Shown piece after piece: positions 18,801 through 26,804 of a stretch of 62,588 nt of DNA. This stretch comes from Oscillospiraceae bacterium. Its GTDB lineage: Bacteria; Bacillota; Clostridia; Oscillospirales; Acutalibacteraceae. Position numbers and translations under genes: made by a program. Position 1 is the stretch's first letter, and the number at the start of each line of letters is the position of its first letter. Where the stretch lies: NCBI GenBank assembly GCA_009779995.1, contig WRDW01000006.1, positions 1 through 62,588 on the forward strand, in the 5' to 3' direction. The notes under the pieces were generated by a model. The model was not told where the DNA came from. It did not search any database and saw only the letters and a program-made list of their open reading frames with translations.

Positions 18801-19047
18801 CGCCCTGTTCCACCGCGATAAACGCCGCCAGCCAGGCGAAAATTTGCAGGCATTTCCAGCCTGGCTTCGCCTTGCCGGGCCAGACAACCGAGACCGCCAG
18901 GGCCAGGAACACCAGCGGCGTAACGATAGACGTGACAATAAAGGCGTTCAGGTTCCAGTTGATGAAGACGCTGCAGTGCCAGGCCATAACGCCTGCCAGA
19001 ACGGCGGCCAGCAGGAAGGGCAAAATTTTTGAAAGTTTCTTTTTCAT
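15805..19047 (-). CDS. Membrane-anchored TIM-barrel glycoside-hydrolase-like protein
   Basis: 1080 residues; AAAGAGG lies before the ATG. The first 155 residues form five membrane helices beginning LPFLLAAVLAGVMAW, nearly the same as the GH18-like neighbour. A Pro-rich linker follows, then a beta-rich domain (about 165-380). A barrel-like region follows with FEMIYLDALDG near residue 623 and MMECSAMTPGFWLSRSRMG near 660, where acidic residues sit at positions expected for catalysis. The C-terminal 250 residues are beta-rich, possibly a carbohydrate-binding module. This suggests an extracellular glycosidase, but I could not place it in a named family. It lies 43 bases downstream of the GH18-like gene on the same strand, so the two are probably co-transcribed. 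Confidence 0.65.
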   Translation of the reverse strand: MKKKLSKILPFLLAAVLAGVMAWHCSVFINWNLNAFIVTSIVTPLVFLALAVSVVWPGKAKPGWKCLQIFAWLAAFIAVEQGVTYAINIVKHNAGGAKPAMQAMLPLLAALVLLLLIKPWRALGRRAKIVLSIPAAALACAGAVVWAAPLIVPAKPFEPVPDLPPVRVEKPSGSVGLSQDETSLIIQNDLVTYVITKENAIVTSIAARADGTEIVGKEAPPPAAAGEAVSGTPPVSAGPQEARSPFCYLYTGDFSSRAAPVSAALEDEKLRVRFADGAAIDFLVEARPEYIAFTLDSDLPGAYTGLVFANSTLEYDLAGGGAAFSGIGCAMTWNVDPTYYPDAKSKHVMGRVLNKTGPTDRALPGSKFAVIFAPRDQHRDILKAVGSDIARGEAAKSMVGGPNAMDSKANFGNYIIVGDSATKNVAGWKSTAAIYGIDQIDFHQGGGTFIQGSMRFTEQKSAQAFKKNIAAPLKEAGIQSGFHTYAHYIDKNDEMILADPAWQRQLDVKETFTLAENISGAAKTLPTLESTADVSMKTGFFDCNTVYILVDQEIMKYAQVGSNEFTVERGQCGTKKAAHAAGAEIRHLGGMFGMFSPDLDSELFLQIARRTAQAYNEGGFEMIYLDALDGLWSQNPEEAWYYSAKFTNEIVKYCEIDPMMECSAMTPGFWLSRSRMGAWDYPTAGYKQFNRSHVRANLDFVDAYLPTTLGWYHMYPSKDNTAGRFQYFDDIDHLGSLCVAYDMGMVYASPPDKNSGEAYLRNARRFAEIYSPLRKSGYFTEEAKARVRENPDKEYAIVETGSGAWAFVEKHYLRTKLYDINAPGRSAIKAENPFEAQQPFIRVEGHLSSASAEGTVLLPLDFETELKGQTLSAPLEADLSAARALRVNVAGNNSNDAICIRLTSMSKDLGTPSIADYLIRLDFEGAREFVLAENDNDGFGGLVFPDKTDPFVYSYFREDFVFSNVTEIRVYLSGACEGVRMSRIIAAEHTSNAIVSPCISYGSASITFRTSIGENEVLEYFPGDETAAKYDGEGRATTVAVDGGLPTFPHGAFELDVAAENELSNEKPLRTTVTLGFTGD

Positions 19048-19090
19048 GGGGCTTACCTCTTTCGTGTGATATGCGCTATATTTTTTTGCT

Positions 19091-20881
19091 TCACCAGGCC
19101 TCCAGATACCGGCCCAGCGCGTTTTCGATCCCCAAGGCCATGCAGAGAGGGTCGTCCATGGGCCTATCGCCCTGGGTGACGAACACCATCAGCCCGCCGA
19201 GATCGCTCATGAGCGCGTAGGCCGCCGCGTCCCCCGCCAGGGCCGGGGAGCAGCCGACCTTGTTGCCCGGGTAGATGCAGTACCAAGCATTCGCGCCTTC
19301 GAGGTGTTTCCAGCTCTCGTTGCGGTCGTAGCCGTGGGTACCCAAGCCGATGAGTATCTTTGCCGGGTCCGCGCCCGCGCGTATTATCCGCGCGACGCCG
19401 CGCTGCATCCCCTCCAGGGTGGGCATGGCGTGCTCGTTGCAGGGCTCGCAGTAGTCCATGTACTGTATTTGATCCAGGCGCTCCAGTGTCTCCCGAGACA
19501 TCCCCATGCCCCAGGAGAACACCGCTGCCGATAGTATTGCCTCCGGGTTGGCCGCCTTCATGCCCTCGTCCAGCCTGGCCATGAACTTGTCGAAGCGCCG
19601 CCAATGGGCCCGGGAGGAGGGGGTCTCGTAGTCCACGTCCGCGCCGCCGAAGCCAAATTTTTCGATGACACCCAGGATGTTTTCCAGCAGCGCGTCCATG
19701 TGATTCTTGAGTATGGGGTCGGCGTACTCCGAGCCCCCGCCGAACACAGTGCAAATGATTTTCACTTCGTGTTCGGGGTTGCTCCGCAGCGCGATGAGCT
19801 CCTTGAGCGCGTTGAGACGCTGCGTATAGCGCGCCTCCCCCTCGGCGTAGGACACGCCCTGCGCGCCGATGCCGATGCCGCCGATGCAGATGACTGTGTC
19901 GTAGACATCGAACCAGCGCGCGTATTCTCGTGCATACGCCTCCCCCTGGGCCAGGATAGCGACCTCCGGCGGAATCTCGTCCGCCACGGGGTCCAGTGCG
20001 TAGTAGGTAGACATGTGCAGCCCCGGGTTTGCGCGCTTCGGCTCGTTATAGAGCGCCAGCGACTGTACCAACACGGGCTCGCCGTTCGCCGTCTCGGCCA
20101 GGACGCGCACACGATCGCTGGTCACGGGGTCAAAGCTGCACAGGCGCTGGGTCTGAATTTTTTCGCCCCGGTGAATCATTTGCCATTCCCCGTCCACAAA
20201 GGCCTCAAGGGAGAATTTCGCCGCGCCGGTGTCGTCCTTTCGAAACATGGAGTCCCAGTAGGTAAATTTCGCCGCGCTGCCCGCTTCCACAATCAGTGCC
20301 GTGTTGAAGGTCTGCGCCTCGGCCAGCTGAAACTCGTTCGTTCCGGTGGTTCGCTGCGCGCTCTGTATCAGGTCAGTTGCGCTGAACACAGGCTCTGGCA
20401 GCGGCAGGCGCACAGTGCGATATTGCACAATACCCGCCGAAACCAGCACCGCCAGCGCCAATGCACCGGCAGCGTACTTGCGCCAGCGGGGCCGCCATTC
20501 CGACGCGGCCGCCCGCGAGAGCAGCCAGATCGCCTCCAGGGCGCACAGGGAGAACGAGGCGAAGATCGCCAGGCGCGGGCCGGGCGTCATACCGCTGTTG
20601 AGAACGTTGTTCAATATGGCCGATACGCCGAACAGGAGGAAGCAGAACAGCACGACAGCGGTAAGGACGCGCAGCGCCAGTTTGCTCTTGCGGGCCCCGG
20701 TGGCCCAAAGCGCAGCGCAGGCGAACGCGGCGAAGAGCAGCACCGCGGCCGCCGCCAGGAGGGGATAGATTTTTTCGTATTTGCCCCAGTCCAGGAAGGC
20801 CGCGGCGTAAAAGGCCATGGCGCCCGCCAGCACAGCGCCCAGCAGGAAGGGCAGCGGTTTTTGCAGCTTCGGCCAGTTCAT
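19091..20881 (-). CDS. Membrane-anchored GH18-like protein
   Basis: 596 residues; GGGAGATG precedes the ATG. Five N-terminal membrane helices (residues 9-150) start with LPFLLGAVLAGAMAF. A beta-sandwich region resembling an F5/8 type C carbohydrate-binding module (about 170-285) follows, then a barrel (about 290-590). The barrel carries FGFGGADVDYE at 409-419, which keeps the DxDxE acid motif of family 18 glycosidases (D415, D417, E419), although the first Asp of DGxDxDxE is Gly. Downstream strands such as QIQYMDYCEP and ILIGLGTHGYD fit a GH18 fold. Likely acts outside the cell on an aminosugar polymer or peptidoglycan-related glycan. First gene of a two-gene unit with the TIM-barrel protein. 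Confidence 0.7.
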   Translation of the reverse strand: MNWPKLQKPLPFLLGAVLAGAMAFYAAAFLDWGKYEKIYPLLAAAAVLLFAAFACAALWATGARKSKLALRVLTAVVLFCFLLFGVSAILNNVLNSGMTPGPRLAIFASFSLCALEAIWLLSRAAASEWRPRWRKYAAGALALAVLVSAGIVQYRTVRLPLPEPVFSATDLIQSAQRTTGTNEFQLAEAQTFNTALIVEAGSAAKFTYWDSMFRKDDTGAAKFSLEAFVDGEWQMIHRGEKIQTQRLCSFDPVTSDRVRVLAETANGEPVLVQSLALYNEPKRANPGLHMSTYYALDPVADEIPPEVAILAQGEAYAREYARWFDVYDTVICIGGIGIGAQGVSYAEGEARYTQRLNALKELIALRSNPEHEVKIICTVFGGGSEYADPILKNHMDALLENILGVIEKFGFGGADVDYETPSSRAHWRRFDKFMARLDEGMKAANPEAILSAAVFSWGMGMSRETLERLDQIQYMDYCEPCNEHAMPTLEGMQRGVARIIRAGADPAKILIGLGTHGYDRNESWKHLEGANAWYCIYPGNKVGCSPALAGDAAAYALMSDLGGLMVFVTQGDRPMDDPLCMALGIENALGRYLEAW

Positions 20882-20919
20882 AGCAGCACATCTCCCATAT
20901 CAATTATTTTGTCAGACAA

Positions 20920-20948
20920 AGCATAGCACACTTTATCCAAAACCGCAA
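20920..20948 (-). promoter_or_regulatory. Candidate promoter of the GH18-like/TIM-barrel pair
   Basis: Minus strand TTGCGG (20948-20943), 17-base spacer, TATGCT (20925-20920). Confidence 0.55.
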
Positions 20949-21198
20949 GCATCGCAGCAAATTTTCTGCCCGACAGGAGGTGATCATCGATCGCCATAGA
21001 CTTCTCCACGCTTAACCCCAAGGAACCCCCGCTTTCTCATCCTGCGCAACAAGAGCGGATGTATGCGACGCCAACCGCATCGCACCATCCAACAGCGTCT
21101 ACATCTCCCTTGATAACCTCGCGAAGCGCATTGACGTCAAGGAGGACACCGACGGCATCGTAACCGTCCTGGATGTCAACGGCGCGGACGGCGTGTAA
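20949..21198 (+). pseudogene. Possible gene remnant in a 386-base gap
   Basis: The gap 20882-21267 has no intact gene. On the plus strand a frame reads ADVCDANRIAPSNSVY, then ISLDNLAKRIDVKEDTDG, and stops at 21198. It looks protein-like but has no start, and a ribosome-site-like AGGAGG at 20976-20981 is out of context. This may be the tail of a decayed coding sequence; no family was recognised. Confidence 0.3.
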
Positions 21199-21267
21199 AA
21201 AAGCGATACGGCAATATTCGCGGCTGCATCTACCGGAAACGAAACCCCTTCGGGCAGCCGGAACCAA

Positions 21268-21765
21268 TTAGGCCCGCCTGGCGATCTCCTCCAGCAGCGC
21301 CTCCATCCCCAGGCCCCGCGCATCGATCACGATGCCGGCATAGCGCAGGTACAGCGGCCGCCGCTCGGCGTAGAGCGCTGGCAGGGTTTGGCCGCGCTCC
21401 ATCACCACGCCGCGCCCCCGGAAGTCCGCCACGCGCCGCTCGATCTCGTCGCAGGGCAGGTCGATGAACACAATTTTAGAGATGTTTCGCAGGTGCGCCA
21501 TGGCCGGTTCGGAATACACGGCGCTGCCCCCCGTGGCGATGCAGGTGTTTTCGCAATCGAGGGCAAGGATCACCCCGGCCTCTGCCGCCAGGAAGGCCTC
21601 AATGCCTTGCGCATCAATGATCTGCCGCAAGAGCAGGCCGTGTTGTTGCTGGAGCAGCAGGTCGGTATCCACGAAGCGCAGGCCCAGGGCCTTGGCCAGC
21701 AGCACGCCCACGGTGCTCTTGCCGCAGCCCGGCATTCCGATGAGGGTGAGGTTGTTGTTTTTCAT
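21268..21765 (-). CDS. aroK: Shikimate kinase
   Basis: Phosphorylates shikimate in the chorismate pathway. 165 residues, full length for the family. Walker A GMPGCGKSTVG is at residues 10-20. The shikimate-binding DTD follows (FVDTDLL), with GGSAVYS equivalent to the family GGG motif, and the LID arginine region near RGRGVVMERGQ. It stands alone rather than in an aro operon. The -10 element lies only about seven bases before the ATG and no Shine-Dalgarno site is seen, so the mRNA may be leaderless. Confidence 0.85.
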   Translation of the reverse strand: MKNNNLTLIGMPGCGKSTVGVLLAKALGLRFVDTDLLLQQQHGLLLRQIIDAQGIEAFLAAEAGVILALDCENTCIATGGSAVYSEPAMAHLRNISKIVFIDLPCDEIERRVADFRGRGVVMERGQTLPALYAERRPLYLRYAGIVIDARGLGMEALLEEIARRA

Positions 21766-21771
21766 GGATCT

Positions 21772-21800
21772 ATTGTAGCATTTTTTTGCAAGAAATGCAA
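21772..21800 (-). promoter_or_regulatory. Promoter of aroK placing the start point at the ATG
   Basis: Minus strand TTGCAT (21800-21795), 17-base spacer ending TGC, TACAAT (21777-21772). Only six bases separate the -10 from the ATG at 21765. Confidence 0.65.
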
Positions 21801-21956
21801 GTGGAAGCTCAGCTTGCGGACTGCGTGGCCACGCTGTAGACGATCAGGCCTGCCTTGGATTCCACGGCCTTTCGCAATACTGATACAGTATATGTGAAAG
21901 CGGGGCGGGGGGCCGCGCTTCCCGCAAGAATAATTGTCGCTTTGCGTGAAAACGGC

Positions 21957-21985
21957 TGTACAAGCGCGCCTGGATGTGATATAAT
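21957..21985 (+). promoter_or_regulatory. Promoter of the SGNH hydrolase gene
   Basis: TGTACA at 21957-21962, 17-base spacer, TATAAT at 21980-21985; GGAGAAGGAGG follows just before the ATG at 22020. Confidence 0.7.
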
Positions 21986-22019
21986 TTTAGCTATTCTATA
22001 ACAGGAGAAGGAGGCCAAC

Positions 22020-22871
22020 ATGAAACGAACGGTGAAAGCCATGGCGCTGGCGCTTGCCATGGCGCTAATTCTCGGCGCGGGAGGGTTTGCCGCAATCGCG
22101 GAAGAGAAGCAGCCCGTCTATGTCGCACTGGGCGATTCCATCGCGGCGGGCACCGGGCTGAAAAACGCCGAAGCGGCCTGCTACGGCGCGATTATCGCGA
22201 ACACCAACGGATATGAATTCCTCAACTACGGGGTGGGCGGCCACCGCACGGCGGACCTCATCGCGCGCCTGGAGGCGGAGGAGGTCAGCGCCGATGTGGC
22301 TAGGGCGGACATCATCAGCGTCTCCATCGGCGGCAACGATTTTTTGCTGGGCGACATGTACAGGATGATGTCCGACGCATGGGTGCGCGGCGACTACGCC
22401 TATATGGACGGTGTCATCGAGTCCATTTTCGTGAACTTCGGCGAGATCATCGCGAAAATCAAGGCGCTCAACCCGGAGGCCCTGCTGCTGGTGCAGACCC
22501 TCTACAACCCCGAGGCTACATACAAAAGAGAAGTCTATCAGGCCGGCCTGGATAAACTCAACGGCGGTTACGCGCGGTATCTGGAGGAGCATCCGGGCAG
22601 CTATACGATTGTGAACGCGGGCGCCGCGGTGACGCCGCAGGAGAAAATGATCGCCAAAGACCACATACATCCCAACGCGAAGGGGCATGTTGCCATCGCG
22701 AAGGCCTATCTGCCGGTTCTGGCGGAATTGGGCTATGGCACGGCGGCGGAGCCCGCGGCGGCCGAAAGCGGCAGGGACATGAACCTGCTGTTGTTCGCTC
22801 TGCGGCTGATGATGCCGGGCATCTATCTGTATATAGCCCTTTCCAACGTGGCGCGATCGCTGTTTGCCTGA
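22020..22871 (+). CDS. Secreted SGNH/GDSL-family esterase or lipase with C-terminal membrane anchor
   Basis: 283 residues with a signal peptide (residues 1-26). The four SGNH blocks are present: GDSIAAGTG (catalytic Ser), GVGG (Gly), SIGGNDF (Asn), and KDHIHPNAKGH (catalytic Asp/His). A final hydrophobic segment (about 258-282) could keep the enzyme on the outer face of the membrane. The family removes acyl or acetyl groups from lipids, carbohydrates or peptidoglycan. Neighbouring exported carbohydrate-active proteins make a carbohydrate esterase plausible, but the substrate is not shown by sequence. Confidence 0.85.
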   Translation: MKRTVKAMALALAMALILGAGGFAAIAEEKQPVYVALGDSIAAGTGLKNAEAACYGAIIANTNGYEFLNYGVGGHRTADLIARLEAEEVSADVARADIISVSIGGNDFLLGDMYRMMSDAWVRGDYAYMDGVIESIFVNFGEIIAKIKALNPEALLLVQTLYNPEATYKREVYQAGLDKLNGGYARYLEEHPGSYTIVNAGAAVTPQEKMIAKDHIHPNAKGHVAIAKAYLPVLAELGYGTAAEPAAAESGRDMNLLLFALRLMMPGIYLYIALSNVARSLFA

Positions 22872-22967
22872 ATTGAGGTTGTGCAGCGGCAAGGGCGGCA
22901 GTTGCTCTGAACAGCCGCTTGGGTGGGGTTTGTCTTAAATTCAGCTGATGACGAGGAGGTTCATCCC

Positions 22968-23921
22968 ATGCGCATTGGCGTATGCTCCACGGATATGGGT
23001 ATCATGCCGGCGGCGGCGCTCTTCAGCCGCATTCGCGCGCTCGGCTTTGAGACGGTGCAGTTCGCCTTCTCCGACGTGACCGAGGCGCGCTTCGTGCCCA
23101 GCGGGCAGATCGAGATACCCGCGCGCATAGACGATTCGCTGGTCAGTCTCGTCGCTGCCGAAGCGCGTCGCAACCGCCTGCCCATTGGCGCGGTCAACGG
23201 CACCTTCAACGCGGCGCACCCCGACCCGGCCATCCGGGCCGAGGGCGTGCGGCGCTTCGAGGGCCTCGCCGCCGCCACAGCGCAGCTGGGCTGCGCCATC
23301 ATCACCCTGTGCAGCGGCACGCGCAACCCGGACTACCTGTGGTCGCCCCACGCCGCCAACGGCGAAGAGGCGGCCTGGGCTGACATGATAGAGGTCATGC
23401 GGGCCCTCGCGGCCATCGCGGAGCGGCACGGCGTCACGCTGGCCATTGAGACCGAGGCGGCCAACGTCGTCGACACCCCCGAGAAGGCCCGCCGCGCCAT
23501 GGAGGAGGCCGGCAGCGAGCGGCTGAAAATGGTGATGGACTGCGCCAACCTGTTCCACGCCGGGGAGGCCCGGCGCGCCAACGTGGAAAGCGCCATGCGC
23601 CACGCCTTTGCCGTCTTCGGCAGCGACGTCGTCGTCGCGCACGGCAAGGACATCCGGGAGGGGGAGGGCATAGACTTCTGCGGGACGGGCGAGGGGATCG
23701 TCGACTTTGAACTGTTCGCCCGCCTGCTGGCCGAAGTCCCCTATCCGGCGGACATGATGCTGCATGGGATCTTCGACGAGGCAAAAATGCCCGCCGCGCT
23801 GGCCCTGATGCGGCGGGCCTGCGCGGCGGCCGATGTGACCCTTACTGCCTGTCCCGCTTCTCGTACAGGCCGTATTTTTTGCGAATGCCCGGATAGGCAT
23901 ATCGGTTCCACGCAATTTTAG
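22968..23921 (+). CDS. Sugar phosphate isomerase/epimerase (xylose-isomerase-like TIM barrel)
   Basis: 317 residues; the ATG at 22968 has AGGAGG nine bases upstream. It starts MRIGVCSTDMG and has the AP-endonuclease-2 barrel pattern: LAIETEAANVVD (metal Glu), MVMDCANLFHAGEA (metal Asp, His), VVVAHGKDI and GTGEGIVDF. This family isomerises or epimerises sugars and inositols with divalent metals. The last 25-30 residues are unusual and overlap the radical-SAM gene on the other strand by 80 bases, so the natural C-terminus may have been extended by mutation of an earlier stop. No sugar operon surrounds it. Confidence 0.8.
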   Translation: MRIGVCSTDMGIMPAAALFSRIRALGFETVQFAFSDVTEARFVPSGQIEIPARIDDSLVSLVAAEARRNRLPIGAVNGTFNAAHPDPAIRAEGVRRFEGLAAATAQLGCAIITLCSGTRNPDYLWSPHAANGEEAAWADMIEVMRALAAIAERHGVTLAIETEAANVVDTPEKARRAMEEAGSERLKMVMDCANLFHAGEARRANVESAMRHAFAVFGSDVVVAHGKDIREGEGIDFCGTGEGIVDFELFARLLAEVPYPADMMLHGIFDEAKMPAALALMRRACAAADVTLTACPASRTGRIFCECPDRHIGSTQF

Positions 23922-25332
23922 CAAAAAGCAGGGCCGACGAAATGAGATACCTCCACATCATAAAAAAGCCCTGTTTCCACGCCTGCTTCAGCGAGGTAAC
24001 GATTGTTTTTTGCGCGAAGCTGTACCGGGTTTTCTCTTTGGAGACACTCTTCTGAAAGAAGTTGCGCCAATTGAAGAAGCTTTGTATGACCATCAGCTCA
24101 CGCGCCGATACCTTGGAATAGTTTGCGGCCAAGCCCAGCGTCGGGAAAAAGCTGCCCTTCTGCCGCAGGGAGGACAGCGGGGCTACCCGCCCCTGTGCCA
24201 CCAAATCGTCGTAAAGCTCCGCGCCGGGGTTGGGGTAAAACATGGAGACCGGGTAATAGTCCGCTTTCAGGCGCAGCATCAGGCGCACGGTGTCGCGCAG
24301 CTGCTCCTGCGTTTCATCCGGGAACCCGATGATAATGGCGCAGTAGGTGGAGATGCCCAGCTCCCTGCAATACGCAAAGTCGCGGTCTATTGTCTCAAGG
24401 TCAATCCAGTCCTTATGGATGCGCCTGAGCATTTCCGGCGAACCGCTTTCCACGCCAAAGAAGGCCCAGCGGCAGCCCGCCTCATACATGTATTCGTAAT
24501 CCTCGCGGGATAGAAGGCCGACCCGCGTCTGAAAGCCCCAGGCGAGATGCAGGCGCAGTTCCCGCAGCTGGCCGCACAGGTCATACAATTCTCTTTTGTT
24601 CGCGCCGAACAGCTCGTCCGCAAATTCTACTCCATCCATCCCATATTTTGTCACCAGCTCCTTGATTTCGCTGATGACATATGCGTTGGGGCGCTTTCTG
24701 TATTGGCAGCGGTGGTACTCTTTGTTATAACAAAAGGCGCAGCGGCTCGGGCAGCCCTTGGAGCTGTATAGAAACGTCATCTTCCGGCAGCGGATATGGG
24801 GGGCAAAATATTTCCGGGGGTCCACCAGCGACCAGTCGGTCACGGGGAAATCGGCCAGATTGGCAAACGCCCGCTCCGGCGTGTGATGGATGGCACCCGA
24901 GCTATCCTTGTAGGCAATGCCTTCGACCTGCGCTATATCCGTTTTATTTTGCAGGCATTGCAGGAGCTCGTGAAATGAAATTTCCCCCTCCCGCATCACA
25001 ACATAGTCCGCGGCGTTTTCCTCCAGAATCAGATCCGGCGCGATGGTAGCCATGTGCCCGCCCCAGATCACGGGGATTTTCTCTTTCCGGAAGCGGCCGG
25101 AGATATCCATGGCGTCGTTCACGGCACGCCTCGAAATCACCGAAACGCCCACCGCGTCTGGCCGGAAGGCCTGCAGGACATGCTTTAGGGAACCATGATC
25201 GACATTGCGGTCATAGACACGGACGCAATAGCCCCGCGCTTTCAAATAAGACCCGATGCACAGCAAGCCCAGCGGCGTAAACTGCATGGAGGGCTCGAAG
25301 CCGCTGTTGGGACTGACAAGCAAAACGTTCAT
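23842..25332 (-). CDS. B12-binding-domain radical SAM protein
   Basis: 496 residues. An N-terminal cobalamin-binding-like domain (1-135; LLVSPNSGFEPSM, VGVSVISRRAVNDA, IPVIWGGHMATI) precedes the radical SAM core. The iron-sulfur motif is CPSRCAFC (CxxxCxxC) near residue 200. It resembles the BchE/HpnP/PhpK class, whose members methylate or rearrange unactivated carbons. The C-terminal 100 residues are basic. It is a single gene without a biosynthetic cluster, so the substrate (lipid, cofactor or natural product) is unknown. Confidence 0.88.
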   Translation of the reverse strand: MNVLLVSPNSGFEPSMQFTPLGLLCIGSYLKARGYCVRVYDRNVDHGSLKHVLQAFRPDAVGVSVISRRAVNDAMDISGRFRKEKIPVIWGGHMATIAPDLILEENAADYVVMREGEISFHELLQCLQNKTDIAQVEGIAYKDSSGAIHHTPERAFANLADFPVTDWSLVDPRKYFAPHIRCRKMTFLYSSKGCPSRCAFCYNKEYHRCQYRKRPNAYVISEIKELVTKYGMDGVEFADELFGANKRELYDLCGQLRELRLHLAWGFQTRVGLLSREDYEYMYEAGCRWAFFGVESGSPEMLRRIHKDWIDLETIDRDFAYCRELGISTYCAIIIGFPDETQEQLRDTVRLMLRLKADYYPVSMFYPNPGAELYDDLVAQGRVAPLSSLRQKGSFFPTLGLAANYSKVSARELMVIQSFFNWRNFFQKSVSKEKTRYSFAQKTIVTSLKQAWKQGFFMMWRYLISSALLFAKIAWNRYAYPGIRKKYGLYEKRDRQ

Positions 25333-25420
25333 ACAGCAAACCCTTTCGCGCTGCCTTTGGCACAGTGCGGGGCAGCAAATAGCGTGATAAAAGTATGATC
25401 ACAGGGGCTTTGAATGCTCC

Positions 25421-26722
25421 TCACGCCGCGTCGTACTTCGCCATGCCCTCTTTGTCGAAGAGCCGCGCGGCCTCCTTGCAGATGTTCAGCGAGAGCGCCA
25501 GGCAGTCGGCGTCCATGTTGTCGGGGGTATCCTTGCGGGTGTGGTAATAGCGCTTGGCCTCGTGGCTCACCCCGCCGAAGGCGTTGGCCCGCAGGCCCAG
25601 CTGGGTCCAGGCCTCGCTGTCCATGGCCCCGGGGTAGAGCTCGGTGTCGGGGATCTCGACGCCGCAGGCGCGCCCCGCGTCGCGGATCAGCTCGCCCACA
25701 GCCTTGTCGTTCCTCACCGTGCCCGTGCAGCCTATGCTGTTCACGCGCATCTCCTCAATCTCCCGCAGGGTCTCCAGGCCGATGAAGATGGTTTCTATGT
25801 TGGGATCGTTCAGCTCGGCAAAGTGCGCCTTGGCGTAGGCACGCGCGCCGCGCAGCCCCGCCTCCTCGGAGCCCGTGAGCAGGCAGCCCACCTCGGTGTT
25901 CTCGAAGCGCATGCCGCTCTCGGCCATCTCCTTGAGCACCGCTATGGCCACGTAGTTGGCGCTGAGGTTGTCGTTGGCGCCCTCCACCACAATCTTATAA
26001 TTAATAAATTTCATGATGGCGAAGGCGAAGGGGATGGTGCACAGCAGCATAATGGTCCACACCAGCCAGCCGCCCTCCCACCTGGAGGCGGGGGCGCCGC
26101 CCGTGACGTTGACCGCGATGACGTACACGGCATTCACGATGCCCGCGAAAAGGCCGATGAACATGCTCAGGATCGCGCCCACCATGGCGATGGCGAGGGC
26201 GGTCGCCTCGCCGAGCCAGGAGTAGGTCCACTCGTTGGCGGCGTCGGTGTGCCCGCCGAAGATGACGCGCCGCCTGACCTCCCCGGCGGCCCTGCGCACG
26301 GCGTAGACGTTGCGGGACACCCGCTTGGGGAACAGGAAATCGACGAACTCCCTGTAGAACAGGAACTCGAAGATGAACATGAGAACGCTGAACACCGAAA
26401 GCGCGGCCCCCAGCAGCGCCAGCAACACGCTCGTGCCGCCGAAGAGGTAGATCGCCACCGTACCCAGCATGAAGACCGCCGCCATGGGGATGAAGCCCAT
26501 GAAGGCGTGGGGGTGCAGCGTGAAGTCCTCCATGGTCACCTCGTCGGCGAAGCCCTCCAGCTCCCCCTTGAAGAAGGCCTGGGCGTCCCGCTCGGGCTGC
26601 GAGCCCGGCAGGCGGTTCTTGAAGGTCTCGCACACGTGGCGCACGCCGTCCATCATGTATTGGACGGTGGCGGGCGAGGCCTCAATGCGGGCGGCTGCGC
26701 GGTCCACTTTCACTCGTGCCAT
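25421..26722 (-). CDS. M28-family zinc peptidase with internal membrane helices
   Basis: 433 residues; GGGAGG before the ATG. Zinc ligands are visible as GGHTDAANEW (His), ANDNLSANY (Asp), TGSEEAGLRG (catalytic Glu and metal Glu) and YHTRKDTPDN near the C-terminus (His). Two hydrophobic pairs (about residues 55-105 and 165-230) interrupt the peptidase domain and probably anchor it in the membrane, unlike soluble aminopeptidases. Related Firmicute proteins are annotated as M28 peptidases of unknown substrate. It has its own promoter. Confidence 0.82.
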   Translation of the reverse strand: MARVKVDRAAARIEASPATVQYMMDGVRHVCETFKNRLPGSQPERDAQAFFKGELEGFADEVTMEDFTLHPHAFMGFIPMAAVFMLGTVAIYLFGGTSVLLALLGAALSVFSVLMFIFEFLFYREFVDFLFPKRVSRNVYAVRRAAGEVRRRVIFGGHTDAANEWTYSWLGEATALAIAMVGAILSMFIGLFAGIVNAVYVIAVNVTGGAPASRWEGGWLVWTIMLLCTIPFAFAIMKFINYKIVVEGANDNLSANYVAIAVLKEMAESGMRFENTEVGCLLTGSEEAGLRGARAYAKAHFAELNDPNIETIFIGLETLREIEEMRVNSIGCTGTVRNDKAVGELIRDAGRACGVEIPDTELYPGAMDSEAWTQLGLRANAFGGVSHEAKRYYHTRKDTPDNMDADCLALSLNICKEAARLFDKEGMAKYDAA

Positions 26723-26754
26723 ACTATATCCTCCCGATTTTTTCTTGTGAGGCT

Positions 26755-26783
26755 ATTGTAATCCATTTTTATTGAAATTGCAA
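26755..26783 (-). promoter_or_regulatory. Promoter of the M28 peptidase gene
   Basis: Minus strand TTGCAA (26783-26778), 17-base spacer, TACAAT (26760-26755), 33 bases before the ATG. Confidence 0.65.
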
Positions 26784-26804
26784 GAAATAATTTCATGAGG
26801 CTTT

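Noticed and set aside
16615-19032. 805-codon plus-strand open frame opposite the TIM-barrel gene
   Set aside because: Antisense shadow of a high-GC gene; Arg/Gly/His-rich and without a plausible domain or ribosome site.
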